Shown piece by piece: positions 36,270-45,012 of a DNA stretch of 64,000 bases (position 1 is its first letter; every line of letters begins with the position of its first letter). Both the position numbers and the translations under genes were made by a program. This stretch comes from G963675935 sp963823895 (GTDB lineage Bacteria; Planctomycetota; Planctomycetia; Pirellulales; Thermoguttaceae), in assembly GCA_963823895.1 (NCBI GenBank), contig CAWGNG010000018.1, positions 1 through 64,000 on the forward strand, given 5' to 3'. The notes beneath the pieces were generated by a model that searched no databases, was not told where the DNA came from, and saw only the letters and a list, made by a program, of their open reading frames with translations.

Positions 36270-37589
36270 CTGATGGGTTTTGACAGCCAAAATCGGTAGT
36301 GAATTCAAGGTATTGTGCTAGCACACCACTGCTAGCAGGCGCATTTTGTGGTTGCCTTTGGCGGCGTTGCTTGAGAGTAATTGAAAGGAGGGTCCATGAA
36401 GTAACTTCGCAAGGGAGGATGAATCGTCATGTACCAGCGAACTTTGAAACTTTCACAGGCTCAGCGCAGGACGTTGGTCGAGTATCGGAACCATGATCGG
36501 CGTCCGGACGTGCGGGAACGGTGTGCGGCGATCTTGAAGGTCGCCGACGGCCAATCGCCTCATGCGGTAGCGACTCAGGGACTACTGAGACCGCGAGATC
36601 CTGACACCGTGTACCATTGGTTGGATTGCTATGAACAACACGGGATCGAAGGACTGTTGTGGCGGCGGCAGGGAGGCAGCCGTCGCCGTCCCTTTCGAGC
36701 AGCGGGAACAGGTGTTGGAGCGGCTGCGGCAAGGCCCCGGCGAGGAAGCTCGCCGCGAGGCGATGCCGACAGCCGCTGGTCCGCCGCCCAGCCGCTGGAC
36801 GTTGCGGACCATTCGCGCCAGCATTAAGACGATCCAGAATTACACGCTCAGTGGCGTGTGGCGGTGGCTCCGTCGCAAACTGGGAGTGAAATTGCGTTCG
36901 GGTCGGGTCCAGCATTTTAGCCCGGATCCGCAGTATCGAAGCAAGGTAGCCAAACTGAAACGATGCCTGCGAGCAGCGGCGCGCAACCCCCAGGAAACGA
37001 CATTGCTGTTCATCGACGAAATGGGGTACGCCGTCTAGCCCGAGCCGGCGCCGAGTTGGGCTGCCGCCCCGCCCGCGGCTCCACCGCAAGCGGATCGGCA
37101 ACAGTCCAACAATGGGCTGTGGCGTGTGATCGGCGGCCTGAACGCCTGCAGCGGAAAAGTGACCTACGTGGACAACTACATTATCGGTCGAGCCAAGGTC
37201 ATCGAGATGTATGAACGGATCGCGAAAACTTACGCTCGCGCCAAGACGATCTACGTCGTTCAAGACAATTGGTCGATCCATACTCATCCCGACGTACTCA
37301 CGGCCGTGGGGGCATATCCTCAAATCAAGCCAATCTGGTTGCCGACTTACGCCCCCTGGCTGAACCCGATCGAAAAATTATGGCGATGGCTGAAGGAGAC
37401 AATCCTCAAAATGCACCGTTTGGCCAACGACTGGCCCGCCTTGCACCAGCGCGTCACCGACTTCCTGGAGCAATTCGCCCGCGGCTCGAAACAGCTTCTG
37501 CGGTACGTAGGGTTGCTCGGCAACGGTCAACTGGCCCAATCGCTGCATTTTACGTGATTACTACCGAATCTGTTTGTCAAAACCCATTA
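36270..37589 (+). mobile_element. IS630-family insertion element, decayed, inside the nuo gene group
   Basis: Imperfect terminal inverted repeats of about 30 bp are visible: TGATGGGTTTTGACA ... ATCGGTAGT at 36270-36299 and its complement at 37560-37589 (AATGGGTTTTGACA ... TTCGGTAGT inward). A TA dinucleotide at the right end fits the TA target preference of the family. The element lies opposite to the nuo genes and between nuoI and nuoH. Its right end abuts a family I palindrome. Confidence 0.85.
36429..37557 (+). pseudogene. IS630-family transposase, broken by a frameshift and an amber codon
   Basis: Three pieces align with one transposase. The first (36429 to about 36695) is the N-terminal helix-turn-helix part. 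After a frame change near 36695-36700 the second runs through TIRASIKTIQNY to LLFIDEMGYA, the first catalytic Asp-Glu region. It meets an in-frame TAG at 37036-37038, where a Trp (WPEP) is expected. The same frame then continues to the end with YVVQDNWSIHTHPD and LPTYAPWLNPIEKLWRWLK, the second Asp and the catalytic Glu of the DDE triad. The amber codon is a substitution and cannot be explained by base loss. Confidence 0.85.
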
Positions 37590-37673
37590 GGGAACGCCCT
37601 CCGCGGCGTTCCGGGAGCCGGAAAAAACGGCGTTTTCCTCGCCGGCACGGAACGCCGCGGAGGGCGTTCCCTA
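37588..37673. repeat. Palindromic repeat, family I
   Basis: Perfect 26-bp arms (37588-37613, 37648-37673), core GGGAACGCCCTCCGCGGCGT, with a 34-nt loop. It starts at the TA of the IS630 right end, so the IS may have used the palindrome tip as its target. Confidence 0.9.
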
Positions 37674-37722
37674 CAGGAAAATTCGTCAACTCATTTTTTG
37701 ACCTTAGTGAATGTCGGAATGT

Positions 37723-38983
37723 CTAGTGTTCGTCGGTACGACAACCCTCCACAACGTCGCGAGCCGCCGTACCGGCGGCTGCTAAACGGGACGTGCCGAC
37801 CCGCTTGGCAGTCGGATCGAAGACCGTAACGACCAGCCACGCAATCAGCAAAGCCGGCCAACCGACTACCGCCATGCTCCACGGCTCGGGCAGTTTCAGC
37901 AGCCGCGCCGCCCCCGCGCCGAATTCCATCCAGGTGGCCACGACCACGAAATTCACCAGTCCCCACGGGATCATCACCTTCCAGCCAAGCTCCATCAGTT
38001 GGTCGAAGCGGAACCGCGGCCAACTCCAGCGGGCAAACATGAAGAACAGAATGACCACCATCACTTTGGCCAGCAACACGATCACCCGCAGCAGCACCTC
38101 GATCCAACCGGTCGCCTCGCCCGAGCCGGTCAGGCCCCAGAGGTGCCAGCCGCCGAGGAAGAGGATCACGATCAGAAACGAGGCCAAAACCATGTGCAGG
38201 AACTCGGCGACCATGTACATCATCATTTTGACGCCGGAGTATTCGGTGTGGTAGCCGCCGACCAGCTCCTGCTCGGCCTCGGGCAGGTCGAACGGCAGCC
38301 GCGCCGCCTCGGCGAAGCTAGCCACGCAAAACACGACGAAGCCCAGCGGCTGGGTCAACACATTCCATGCGCCGCTTTGGGCCTGGTGGCCGATGATCTC
38401 GTCGAGCCGCAGCGAACCGCTGACGGCTACGACCCCCAGGATGCCCAGCCCCAGCGGCAGCTCGTAGGAGATCAACTGGGCTGCTTCTCATGCCGCCGAG
38501 GAAACTGTACTTGTTGTTGCTCGCCCAGCCGCCCAACACGACGCCGTAGACGGCAATGCTGCCGACGGCGAAAACGTAGATCATGCCGACGTCGACGTTC
38601 GGCGCGACCTCGAGGCTCAGCGGCGCCGTCACGCCCCACGAACTGGGGAACGCCGCGGGCGGGATCGCGCTGCCGAAGGGGACGACGGCAAAGGCGGCGA
38701 CCGCGGCGACGAAGATCGAAATTGGTGCCACCACGAACAGCGCCCGATCGACGCGGCTGGGCGTAAGCTGCTCCTTGAACAGCAGTTTCACGCCATCGGC
38801 CAGCGGTTGCCCCAGCCCGAACATGCGGACCTTCGTCAGCGGAATCCCGACGCGGTTCGGCCCTAGCCGATCTTGCACCCAGGCGGCGATCCAACGCTCA
38901 ACCAGCACCAAATACGCTGCGGCAGTCATCAGACCGGCCACCAGCACGGCGATCTTCAGCAGCGGTTCGAGTACGATGCACAT
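37723..38983 (-). CDS. nuoH: NADH-quinone oxidoreductase subunit H, with one frame break
   Basis: The first frame from the ATG at 38983 carries VERWIAAWVQDRLGPNRVG and DGVKLLFKEQLTPSRVDRALF. The second frame ends at 37723 and carries SYELPLGLGILG, FDLPEAEQELVGGYHTEYSGVKMMMYMVAEF and RFRFDQLMELGWKVMIP. They join without a gap if two bases (GC) are restored near 38478-38486, giving 420 residues, a normal length. NuoH forms the quinone-binding chamber with NuoB and NuoD. Complex I is rarely dispensable, so I favour sequence error over a pseudogene. Confidence 0.92.
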
Positions 38984-39089
38984 AGTTATTCGCTAAGCAT
39001 TATTGCATTACTTGCCATTCCGGCAATAGCTTCTCGATCGGCGTCGACAAGTGCCGTTGCCCAACGGCCTTACGCACACACCGCCGCAA

Positions 39090-39962
39090 TCACTTCATTA
39101 CGTCGCCGGAAAGGGCCTCTTCGATCCCGCCGGGCGTTTCCAGCACGATCGCGCCGTCGCCGGCGATGCCCCGGCACACACCGGTGACCGTGCGGTTGGT
39201 CCAATGCAGCGTCAAGCCCCGGCCGCGTTGCAGGCAGAGCGAATCGGCCCGGCCAGCTACCTCCTTTGGGCTTTCACGCAGTTGCAGGAACAGGCCCTCC
39301 AATCGCCGCAACAGGTCGATCAGCACCGCGGTCCGATCGTGGTCGCGTCCCGAGAGATCGCGGAGCGTGACGGCCGTGTCCCGCAGCTCGGCCGGGGCGT
39401 CCGCCAAGCTGTTGTTCACGTTCAGACCGATCCCGATCACGTGCCTTCGATCGGGCAGCACCTCGACGAGGATGCCGGCCAGTTTGCGGTTTTCCGTCAG
39501 GTGGTCTTCTGACCGGTGGGGCAGACATTCTTGTCTGCCGCGACGTGCCAACTCTTCTCGGCAGACAGGAATGTCTGCCCCACCCTGAGATTGGCCAATG
39601 TGAACGTACACGTCGTTTGGCCAATGGATTCCGACCTGGTGCGTCGGCAGCAGGAGCGTGACACAATCGACCACGGCCACGGCCGCCGCCAAGGCCACCA
39701 AAGGCGAACGGTCTTCGCCGGTGGCCACGGTGGCCGCATCAATCAGCAGGCTAAACGTCAACGAGCCGGAAGAGCTCCACCAGCGGTTGCCGCCGCGGCC
39801 TCGGCCGGCCGTCTGCTGGTCGGCTACGACCAACAACGGCAGGTCGATCGCCCCCCTTGCCGCACACTCGGCCGCGCGATTGTTCGTCGAATCGAGCGTG
39901 GGATGATGCTCAACCCGCGCAATCGAGGTCTCACGCATTAGACGGACTGCATCGAGACTCAT
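39090..39962 (-). CDS. birA: Biotin-[acetyl-CoA-carboxylase] ligase with a repeat-encoded insert
   Basis: 290 residues, without an N-terminal DNA-binding domain, so it is a monofunctional ligase. Biotin-site motifs are clear: STNNRA, DQQTAGRGRGGNRWWSS, HWPNDVYV and RKLAGILVEV, then VIGIGLNVNN. The usual short turn between the WPND strand and RKLAGIL is replaced here by about 30 residues, mostly encoded by a family F palindrome (39515-39584). The start overlaps the preceding small gene by 4 bp (ATGA), indicating translational coupling. Confidence 0.92.
   Translation of the reverse strand: MSLDAVRLMRETSIARVEHHPTLDSTNNRAAECAARGAIDLPLLVVADQQTAGRGRGGNRWWSSSGSLTFSLLIDAATVATGEDRSPLVALAAAVAVVDCVTLLLPTHQVGIHWPNDVYVHIGQSQGGADIPVCREELARRGRQECLPHRSEDHLTENRKLAGILVEVLPDRRHVIGIGLNVNNSLADAPAELRDTAVTLRDLSGRDHDRTAVLIDLLRRLEGLFLQLRESPKEVAGRADSLCLQRGRGLTLHWTNRTVTGVCRGIAGDGAIVLETPGGIEEALSGDVMK
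39515..39584. repeat. Palindromic repeat, family F, inside birA
   Basis: 26-bp arms with one mismatch (39515-39540, 39559-39584), core GGTGGGGCAGACATTC(C/T)TGT, and an 18-nt loop. The same family is at 56712-56780. Confidence 0.92.
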
Positions 39963-40279
39963 GGTGAAGCCGGGCCCTTGCTACTTTTGGGGGAGCGATC
40001 TTGGTGAGGCACCCCCGTGTGGTTGTCCGAGACGGTGAAAAGGAACAGCGAGACGGCAAGAACTGCGAGCACGACTACTGCTGCGACCGTGAGCACAATG
40101 CGAATCCGCGGGTACTCATAGTGATCTCCCTCGATCTTGCGATTGATCCATCGGCAATAAAGCACAAGATAGGCAATCCCGAGACCAATCATCGGTGCGC
40201 CGTTGGTTGCGAAGAACGCAAGCGCAGCAACCGCCACGGCATAAGTAAGGAGGTCGACGCCCCGTCGCTTCGAAGCCAT
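39959..40279 (-). CDS. Small membrane protein of unknown function
   Basis: 106 residues with two to three membrane segments (LLTYAVAVAALAFFATNGAPMIGLG, YLVLYCRWI and VLTVAAVVVLAVLAVSLFLFTV) and a polar C-terminal tail. It lies between the metallopeptidase and birA, 12 nt after the first and overlapping the second, so it is likely a real operon member. I do not recognise the family. Confidence 0.7.
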   Translation of the reverse strand: MASKRRGVDLLTYAVAVAALAFFATNGAPMIGLGIAYLVLYCRWINRKIEGDHYEYPRIRIVLTVAAVVVLAVLAVSLFLFTVSDNHTGVPHQDRSPKSSKGPASP

Positions 40280-40291
40280 AACTCCTCCAGG

Positions 40292-40687
40292 CTAGGCGTA
40301 CCCCATTTTCCGCAAGTCCTCTTCGGTCAATCCATGATGGTGCGCCAATTCGTGAAGGATCGTGATTCGAATCTGATTGCGCAGGTTTTCGGTCGTAATC
40401 CGGCCCCTGCGATCGGCGGCCGCCGTGAGGATTCCTTCGCGGTAAATCGTCACCACGTCGGGCAACGTGCCGGAATGCCAAACGCTCTTCTGGCCGATCG
40501 GAATGCCGGTGTAGAGGCCGCAGAGATCGTCGATGTACTCGGCGCCGGTGCGATCCATCACTTCGTCCGAGGGATAATCCTCGACGTGCAAGGGGACGCG
40601 TTCGATCAACTCGTGGATCATCGGCGGCAGACCTTCGAGCACCCATTCGAAATGCTCGTCAAACCGGCGTCGCTGTTGAGGATTCAC
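40292..40687 (-). CDS. Zincin-like metallopeptidase (DUF1025/MMP family)
   Basis: 131 residues from a GTG at 40685-40687 (VNPQQRRRFDEHFEWVLEGLP). It carries the zinc motif HELAHHHGL, preceded by the usual VTIYREGI and RNQIRITIL. This small cytoplasmic family has no known substrate. An upstream ATG at 40825 would add a hydrophobic stretch lying over the promoter of the divergent gene; the family normally starts where I place it. Confidence 0.85.
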   Translation of the reverse strand: MNPQQRRRFDEHFEWVLEGLPPMIHELIERVPLHVEDYPSDEVMDRTGAEYIDDLCGLYTGIPIGQKSVWHSGTLPDVVTIYREGILTAAADRRGRITTENLRNQIRITILHELAHHHGLTEEDLRKMGYA

Positions 40688-40818
40688 GTGGTTGGCTCCG
40701 GCTGGATTTCGACTTGCACGGGCCGCGATCGCAACGGTAGTTATGACCGCAGCAGAGCAAAATAGCCAGCCCAGTCGATTTTGCCGCTCGTTTTCCGCTG
40801 TTTTCTGCAATTCCCTAC

Positions 40819-40849
40819 TTGACAACTTGGCCTTGGGACATGTTACAAT
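40819..40849 (+). promoter_or_regulatory. Sigma-70-type promoter for the acetate-transporter gene
   Basis: A perfect -35 TTGACA (40819-40824) and a -10 TACAAT (40844-40849) with a 19-nt spacer lie about 80 bp before the ATG of satP. Confidence 0.55.
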
Positions 40850-40929
40850 ACCGGCTCTCTTGGCTTATTCCCCGCGCTCGGCACAGTTGCACGTTGGATC
40901 TTCCGTTTCCCCCTCAACCCACTACTCCC

Positions 40930-41523
40930 ATGAACGAACCGAGCTTGACTCAAATCAAGGATACGACGGCCAATCCCGCGCCGCTCGGCCTGCTTGGATT
41001 CGGTATGACCACGGTGTTGCTCAACCTGCACAACGCCGGCTGCTTTGAACTCAACAGCATGATTCTGGCAATGGGCATCTGCTACGGCGGCCTCGCGCAA
41101 GTCATCGCCGGCAGCATGGAATGGAAGAAGGGCAACACCTTCGCCGCCACCGCCTTCATCTCCTACGGCTTCTTCTGGCTCTCGTTTGTAACTTTGGTTG
41201 TTCTGCCAAAGACCGGATGGGCCACGAAGCCCGATGAAACGGCCGTTGCCGCCTACCTCGCCATGTGGGGAATCTTCACCGCCGTCATGTTCGTTGGCAC
41301 CTTGCGAATCAACCGTGCGTTGCAGGTGGTGTTTGGCACGCTGGCGGTTCTGTTCTTTCTGCTGGCCTACGGCGATTACTACAACGCCAGCGCCGGCTTC
41401 AAACACTTCACCGGCTACGAAGGAATCGTCTGCGGCTTCTCCGCAGTTTACACCGGACTGGCGCAGGTGCTGAACGAGGTCTTTGGCAAAGTCGTGCTGC
41501 CGCTCTGCCCGGTGAAGAAGTAA
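40930..41523 (+). CDS. satP: Acetate uptake transporter of the GPR1/FUN34/YaaH (AceTr) family
   Basis: 197 residues with six membrane helices. The family signature NPAPLGLLGFGMTT lies at the N-terminus, before FELNSMILAMGICYGGLAQVIAGSMEW. The C-terminal FTGYEGIVCGFSAVYTGLAQVLNE is also typical. The family moves acetate and succinate with protons. I chose the ATG at 40930 because it places the signature near residue 18, as usual, and leaves the promoter outside the gene. Confidence 0.92.
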   Translation: MNEPSLTQIKDTTANPAPLGLLGFGMTTVLLNLHNAGCFELNSMILAMGICYGGLAQVIAGSMEWKKGNTFAATAFISYGFFWLSFVTLVVLPKTGWATKPDETAVAAYLAMWGIFTAVMFVGTLRINRALQVVFGTLAVLFFLLAYGDYYNASAGFKHFTGYEGIVCGFSAVYTGLAQVLNEVFGKVVLPLCPVKK

Positions 41524-41882
41524 TCTCCACTTGAACCAGGCACCACGACAGGTATGGGCTTCCAAAGAAGTGGGCGGCCGGGCGAGCGGACACTGCGCGC
41601 TCTTGATGAGGCACAAGCGAACAAGCAGCTTTGTGCGTTGCGAAGCGGCCGCGGCAGGCGTGTGCGGTGATTGTGTTCTCCGTGCGGGTTCGGTATTCTG
41701 ACTGTCGACAATCCCCCCACCGCAGCCGTGCAGCGTTTTTCCGAAATATAATATCCTGGGTCGCTGCAACAAATGGCGAACCGCGGCAAGAGATGGTAAA
41801 CTGCCGGCGGCACGCCGCTGAGAATTAACCAAACGCCCCGCCACCGCGATCGCGGGGATCGCTTCGGAAAGGAGATCCTGCC
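41524..41882. other. Spacer upstream of the large secreted protein
   Basis: No gene is visible. A strong ribosome binding site (AAAGGAG, 41868-41874) stands 8 nt before the ATG at 41883. Confidence 0.55.
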
Positions 41883-44800
41883 ATGATGTCCAATACACGC
41901 TTATTCCGTGCATTTTCTGCGTTGCCGCTTGTGGCGGCTTTCCTGGCAGCAGCGTACAACTCGCCGCTTCGGGCCCAGGGGCCGACGCAGATCGAAGCCG
42001 TCGCCGGTGAACCGTTCGGCGTGGGGCGCATCAGCTTCGACGTGCCCGAGCAGATGCTGCCCGAGCCGCTGGGGGCCGACGGCATCGGGCTGAGCGAACG
42101 CAACGGCCGCGTCTTCTTTCCGGTGATCGAAAGCCCCGTTTTCGCCAAACTGGTGCGGCAATTCCTCAACACCAATACCCCGCTCACCTCCGGCGGGCCC
42201 GTGCGCGAACAAGTGGGCGGGCTGCTGCGCGGAATCCTCGACCGGCCGCCGCGCACCACCGTCAATTTCCTCTTCCGCGGCAACGAGCCGCTGCAAGTCA
42301 CGCTGCAATTGCGCAGGCCCGTCGACCTGACAATCACTCCCGCTCCGCCGGGCGCCACCGTGCCGCAATTCGGTCGCCGCATTCTCCGCGGCGCTCCCCT
42401 CGGCTATGGCCGGCTGCTGGAACTCTGGTGGCGGCAATACGCCAAAACGCCGGGCCTGCTCCAGTCGAAGCCCGACTACCCGCCCCTGGTCGATACCTAT
42501 CTGACCGCAACGCTCGGCCGGCGGCTCAATCTGCCGTTGCCCAAAGCGAAGCAGATGCCGTCGGGCCAGTCGGTCCTCAGCAAGGAGATCGGCTTCAACC
42601 TCGGGACCGAGCCGCTGCGGATGGCGATGATGCAAGATCGCATCCTCGGGCTGAACAATTGGAACGAGCCGGCCGATCACCGCTTGCCCGAGCCCTTTAG
42701 CCAGCCCCCGCTAGAGATTCCCGAGCCGCCGGCCGATGTGAAAGTCGAGCCGATTGCCATGCGGGTGCCGGTCGAGTGCTTCTACGTCCGCTTCGGCAGC
42801 TTCGCCAATTTCCTCTGGCTGCAAGACACGTTGGCCAAGTGGGGCGGCGACGCGCAGAACCTGATCTCCCTGCGCGGATTGGATCGCGGCATGAACCGCC
42901 ATATCGAAAAGGAGCTCGTGCTGAAGCAGACCATCCTCTCGCGGATGCTGGGCGACACGGTCATTGCCGACGTGGCGATCATCGGCACCGACACCTTCTT
43001 CCGCGAAGGGGCCTGCTACGGCGTTCTCTTCCACGCCCGCAACAACATGGCGCTCTCGGCCAGCCTGACGCAGCAGCGGCAAGAGCGGATCAAGGCCGGC
43101 GGGGTGACGGAGAAGAAGGTCGCCATCGACAGCCAACGTGTCCCCTACCTATTCTCGCCCGACGGGGCGGTCCGCTCGTACTACGTCGTCAGCGGCGATT
43201 TCCATTTTGTCACCACCTCACGGGAGTTGGCCGCCCGATTCCTGGCCACCGCGTCGGGCAAGGGCTCGCTGGGGGCGTCGCAGGAGTTCCGCCACGCCCG
43301 CTCGATCATGCCGATCAGCCGCAACGACACGATCTGGCTCTATGCCTCCGATGCCTTCTTCCGCAACATCACCTCGCCGCAGTATCGCGTCGAGATGGCG
43401 CGGCGATTGCAGGCGGCCGCTGATATCGATCTTGTGCAAGTGGCCCGGCTGGCGGCGGCCAACGAAGGCAAACCGGGCGACACGATCGAGCAACTCAAGG
43501 CGGCCAATGTCCTGCCGCCGGAGTTCGGCCCGCTGCCCGACGGCAGCCGCATCGCGCTGAACGGGTCCGACGTTCACGACAACCACCGCGGCTGGCGCGG
43601 GGCCTTCATGCCGATCCTCGACATGCCCGTGGGCGATGTCACCCGCGCCGAGGCCGCCGACTACGACCGCTTTGCCGAATATTATCGAGAAAACTGGGGC
43701 CGCATGGACCCGACCGTCGCCGGGTTGAAGCGGACCGCGCTGCCCGGCAACCGCGAGCAGGTCGTCATCGACGTGCTGATGAGCCCGATCGCACCGCAGC
43801 ATTTAACGGCGTTGAAACAGCAGCTTGGTCCGCCCGACAACATGCAATTCGCCCCGATCGCCGGCAACATCGCCACGCTGGAGGCGGTGATGGGCTACGG
43901 CCGGCTCTTCGGCGGGCTGTGCGACACGACGCCGCCCAGCGGAGGCCCGCCCGGCAGCTCGCCGATTCCCGCGCCGCCTCCACCGGGTGCGCAACCTACT
44001 CCGGCGGCGCCGCCGGCGCCTCCCACTCCCGAAGTCATCCCCACACCTGCCGTTAGAACGTCCGGCGTTCCGGCCATTCCCACTGCGCTAACCGCCTTCG
44101 CCGATCCGGCCGGCGCCGACGAGCCTCTTGAACCGATCCCGGCTGCGCCGCTTGAGCCGATCCCCGCCACAGATTCCGGCGGGCCGGCGTCCGGGGCGGG
44201 CGGCCTGCTCTCGCAATTCACCGGGTTCGGCCGGCTGCGCGATCTGTTGGTCGGCTACGTCGGCACGACGGGGGAACTCGGCCTGCTGTCGATCCTCAAT
44301 CTTGGGATGCCGCCGTCGGATCCGGCCGGCTACGCCGTTTCGCCCTTGGGCGGCTGGCGGCGGCAATACAACGGCCTCACGGTCTTCTCTTTCCAGCGCG
44401 AAGTGCTCGACACGGTCGTGCCGCAGCTTCGCTACCAGCAGGCCGCCCGGCCGGCGCAGGTGCGGCTGAAGATTGGCGATCTATTGAACGCCCGCATCGA
44501 GCCGTTGGTCAACGATTTCGGCTACTCCCGCACGCGGGAGACCTCGCTCGGCAACCTGCGGCTGCTGCACGCCCTGAATCAGCAACTCCGCGTGCCGCCG
44601 ACTGCCTGCCGCGAGACGGCGGAGAAGTTGTTGGACGCGAAATTGATCTGCCCCTTGGGCGGCAAGTACGTCTTGCAGCAATCCGACGGCGGGCCGCCGC
44701 AATGGACCTCGACGGCGCTGCAATCAGCGCCGCCCCCGTCCGGCGGGCTGCTGAAGTACCATGCCCCGCCCGGTTTCCTCTCGCCCCCGTTGAGTTGGTT

Positions 44801-44888
44801 CCGCGGCCTCGACCTCGACGCCACGATCGACCCCAAAGCCGTCTCCGCCCACGCCGAGATCATCATGCAGATGCCGGCGAAGAAGTAG
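41883..44888 (+). CDS. Large secreted protein of unknown function
   Basis: 1,001 residues with a signal peptide (FRAFSALPLVAAFLAAAYNSPLRAQ). No known domain is recognised. Composition is rich in Arg, Pro and Leu. The region around residues 680-780 is Pro/Ala-rich and low in complexity (PIPAPPPPGAQPTPAAPPAPP) and separates two more structured parts. The last residues (EIIMQMPAKK) are basic. Codon use matches the neighbours, and a good ribosome binding site precedes it, so it is real and probably well expressed. It may be an envelope protein; there is no evidence beyond export. Confidence 0.85.
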   Translation: MMSNTRLFRAFSALPLVAAFLAAAYNSPLRAQGPTQIEAVAGEPFGVGRISFDVPEQMLPEPLGADGIGLSERNGRVFFPVIESPVFAKLVRQFLNTNTPLTSGGPVREQVGGLLRGILDRPPRTTVNFLFRGNEPLQVTLQLRRPVDLTITPAPPGATVPQFGRRILRGAPLGYGRLLELWWRQYAKTPGLLQSKPDYPPLVDTYLTATLGRRLNLPLPKAKQMPSGQSVLSKEIGFNLGTEPLRMAMMQDRILGLNNWNEPADHRLPEPFSQPPLEIPEPPADVKVEPIAMRVPVECFYVRFGSFANFLWLQDTLAKWGGDAQNLISLRGLDRGMNRHIEKELVLKQTILSRMLGDTVIADVAIIGTDTFFREGACYGVLFHARNNMALSASLTQQRQERIKAGGVTEKKVAIDSQRVPYLFSPDGAVRSYYVVSGDFHFVTTSRELAARFLATASGKGSLGASQEFRHARSIMPISRNDTIWLYASDAFFRNITSPQYRVEMARRLQAAADIDLVQVARLAAANEGKPGDTIEQLKAANVLPPEFGPLPDGSRIALNGSDVHDNHRGWRGAFMPILDMPVGDVTRAEAADYDRFAEYYRENWGRMDPTVAGLKRTALPGNREQVVIDVLMSPIAPQHLTALKQQLGPPDNMQFAPIAGNIATLEAVMGYGRLFGGLCDTTPPSGGPPGSSPIPAPPPPGAQPTPAAPPAPPTPEVIPTPAVRTSGVPAIPTALTAFADPAGADEPLEPIPAAPLEPIPATDSGGPASGAGGLLSQFTGFGRLRDLLVGYVGTTGELGLLSILNLGMPPSDPAGYAVSPLGGWRRQYNGLTVFSFQREVLDTVVPQLRYQQAARPAQVRLKIGDLLNARIEPLVNDFGYSRTRETSLGNLRLLHALNQQLRVPPTACRETAEKLLDAKLICPLGGKYVLQQSDGGPPQWTSTALQSAPPPSGGLLKYHAPPGFLSPPLSWFRGLDLDATIDPKAVSAHAEIIMQMPAKK

Positions 44889-44899
44889 TGCAGGTATCA

Positions 44900-44958
44900 G
44901 GCACACGGCGTGTGCCGTCAGACTGGCGCGGCTCCATCGGCACACGGCGTGTGCCGGG
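44900..44958. repeat. Pair of GGCACACGGCGTGTGCC palindromes, family N
   Basis: Two direct copies (44900-44918 and 44939-44958) of a 17-19 bp perfect palindrome, 20 nt apart, between the secreted-protein gene and the propeller gene. Confidence 0.85.
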
Positions 44959-45012
44959 TACGGTCGCCGATTGACACTCCGGCCGAGAGGGGGTATGTAG
45001 AATATAGGAGTC

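Noticed and set aside
37036..37038. Treating the amber codon in the IS630 transposase as another base-loss error
   Set aside because: The frame is the same on both sides, so it is a substitution (Trp to stop) and a true sign of decay.
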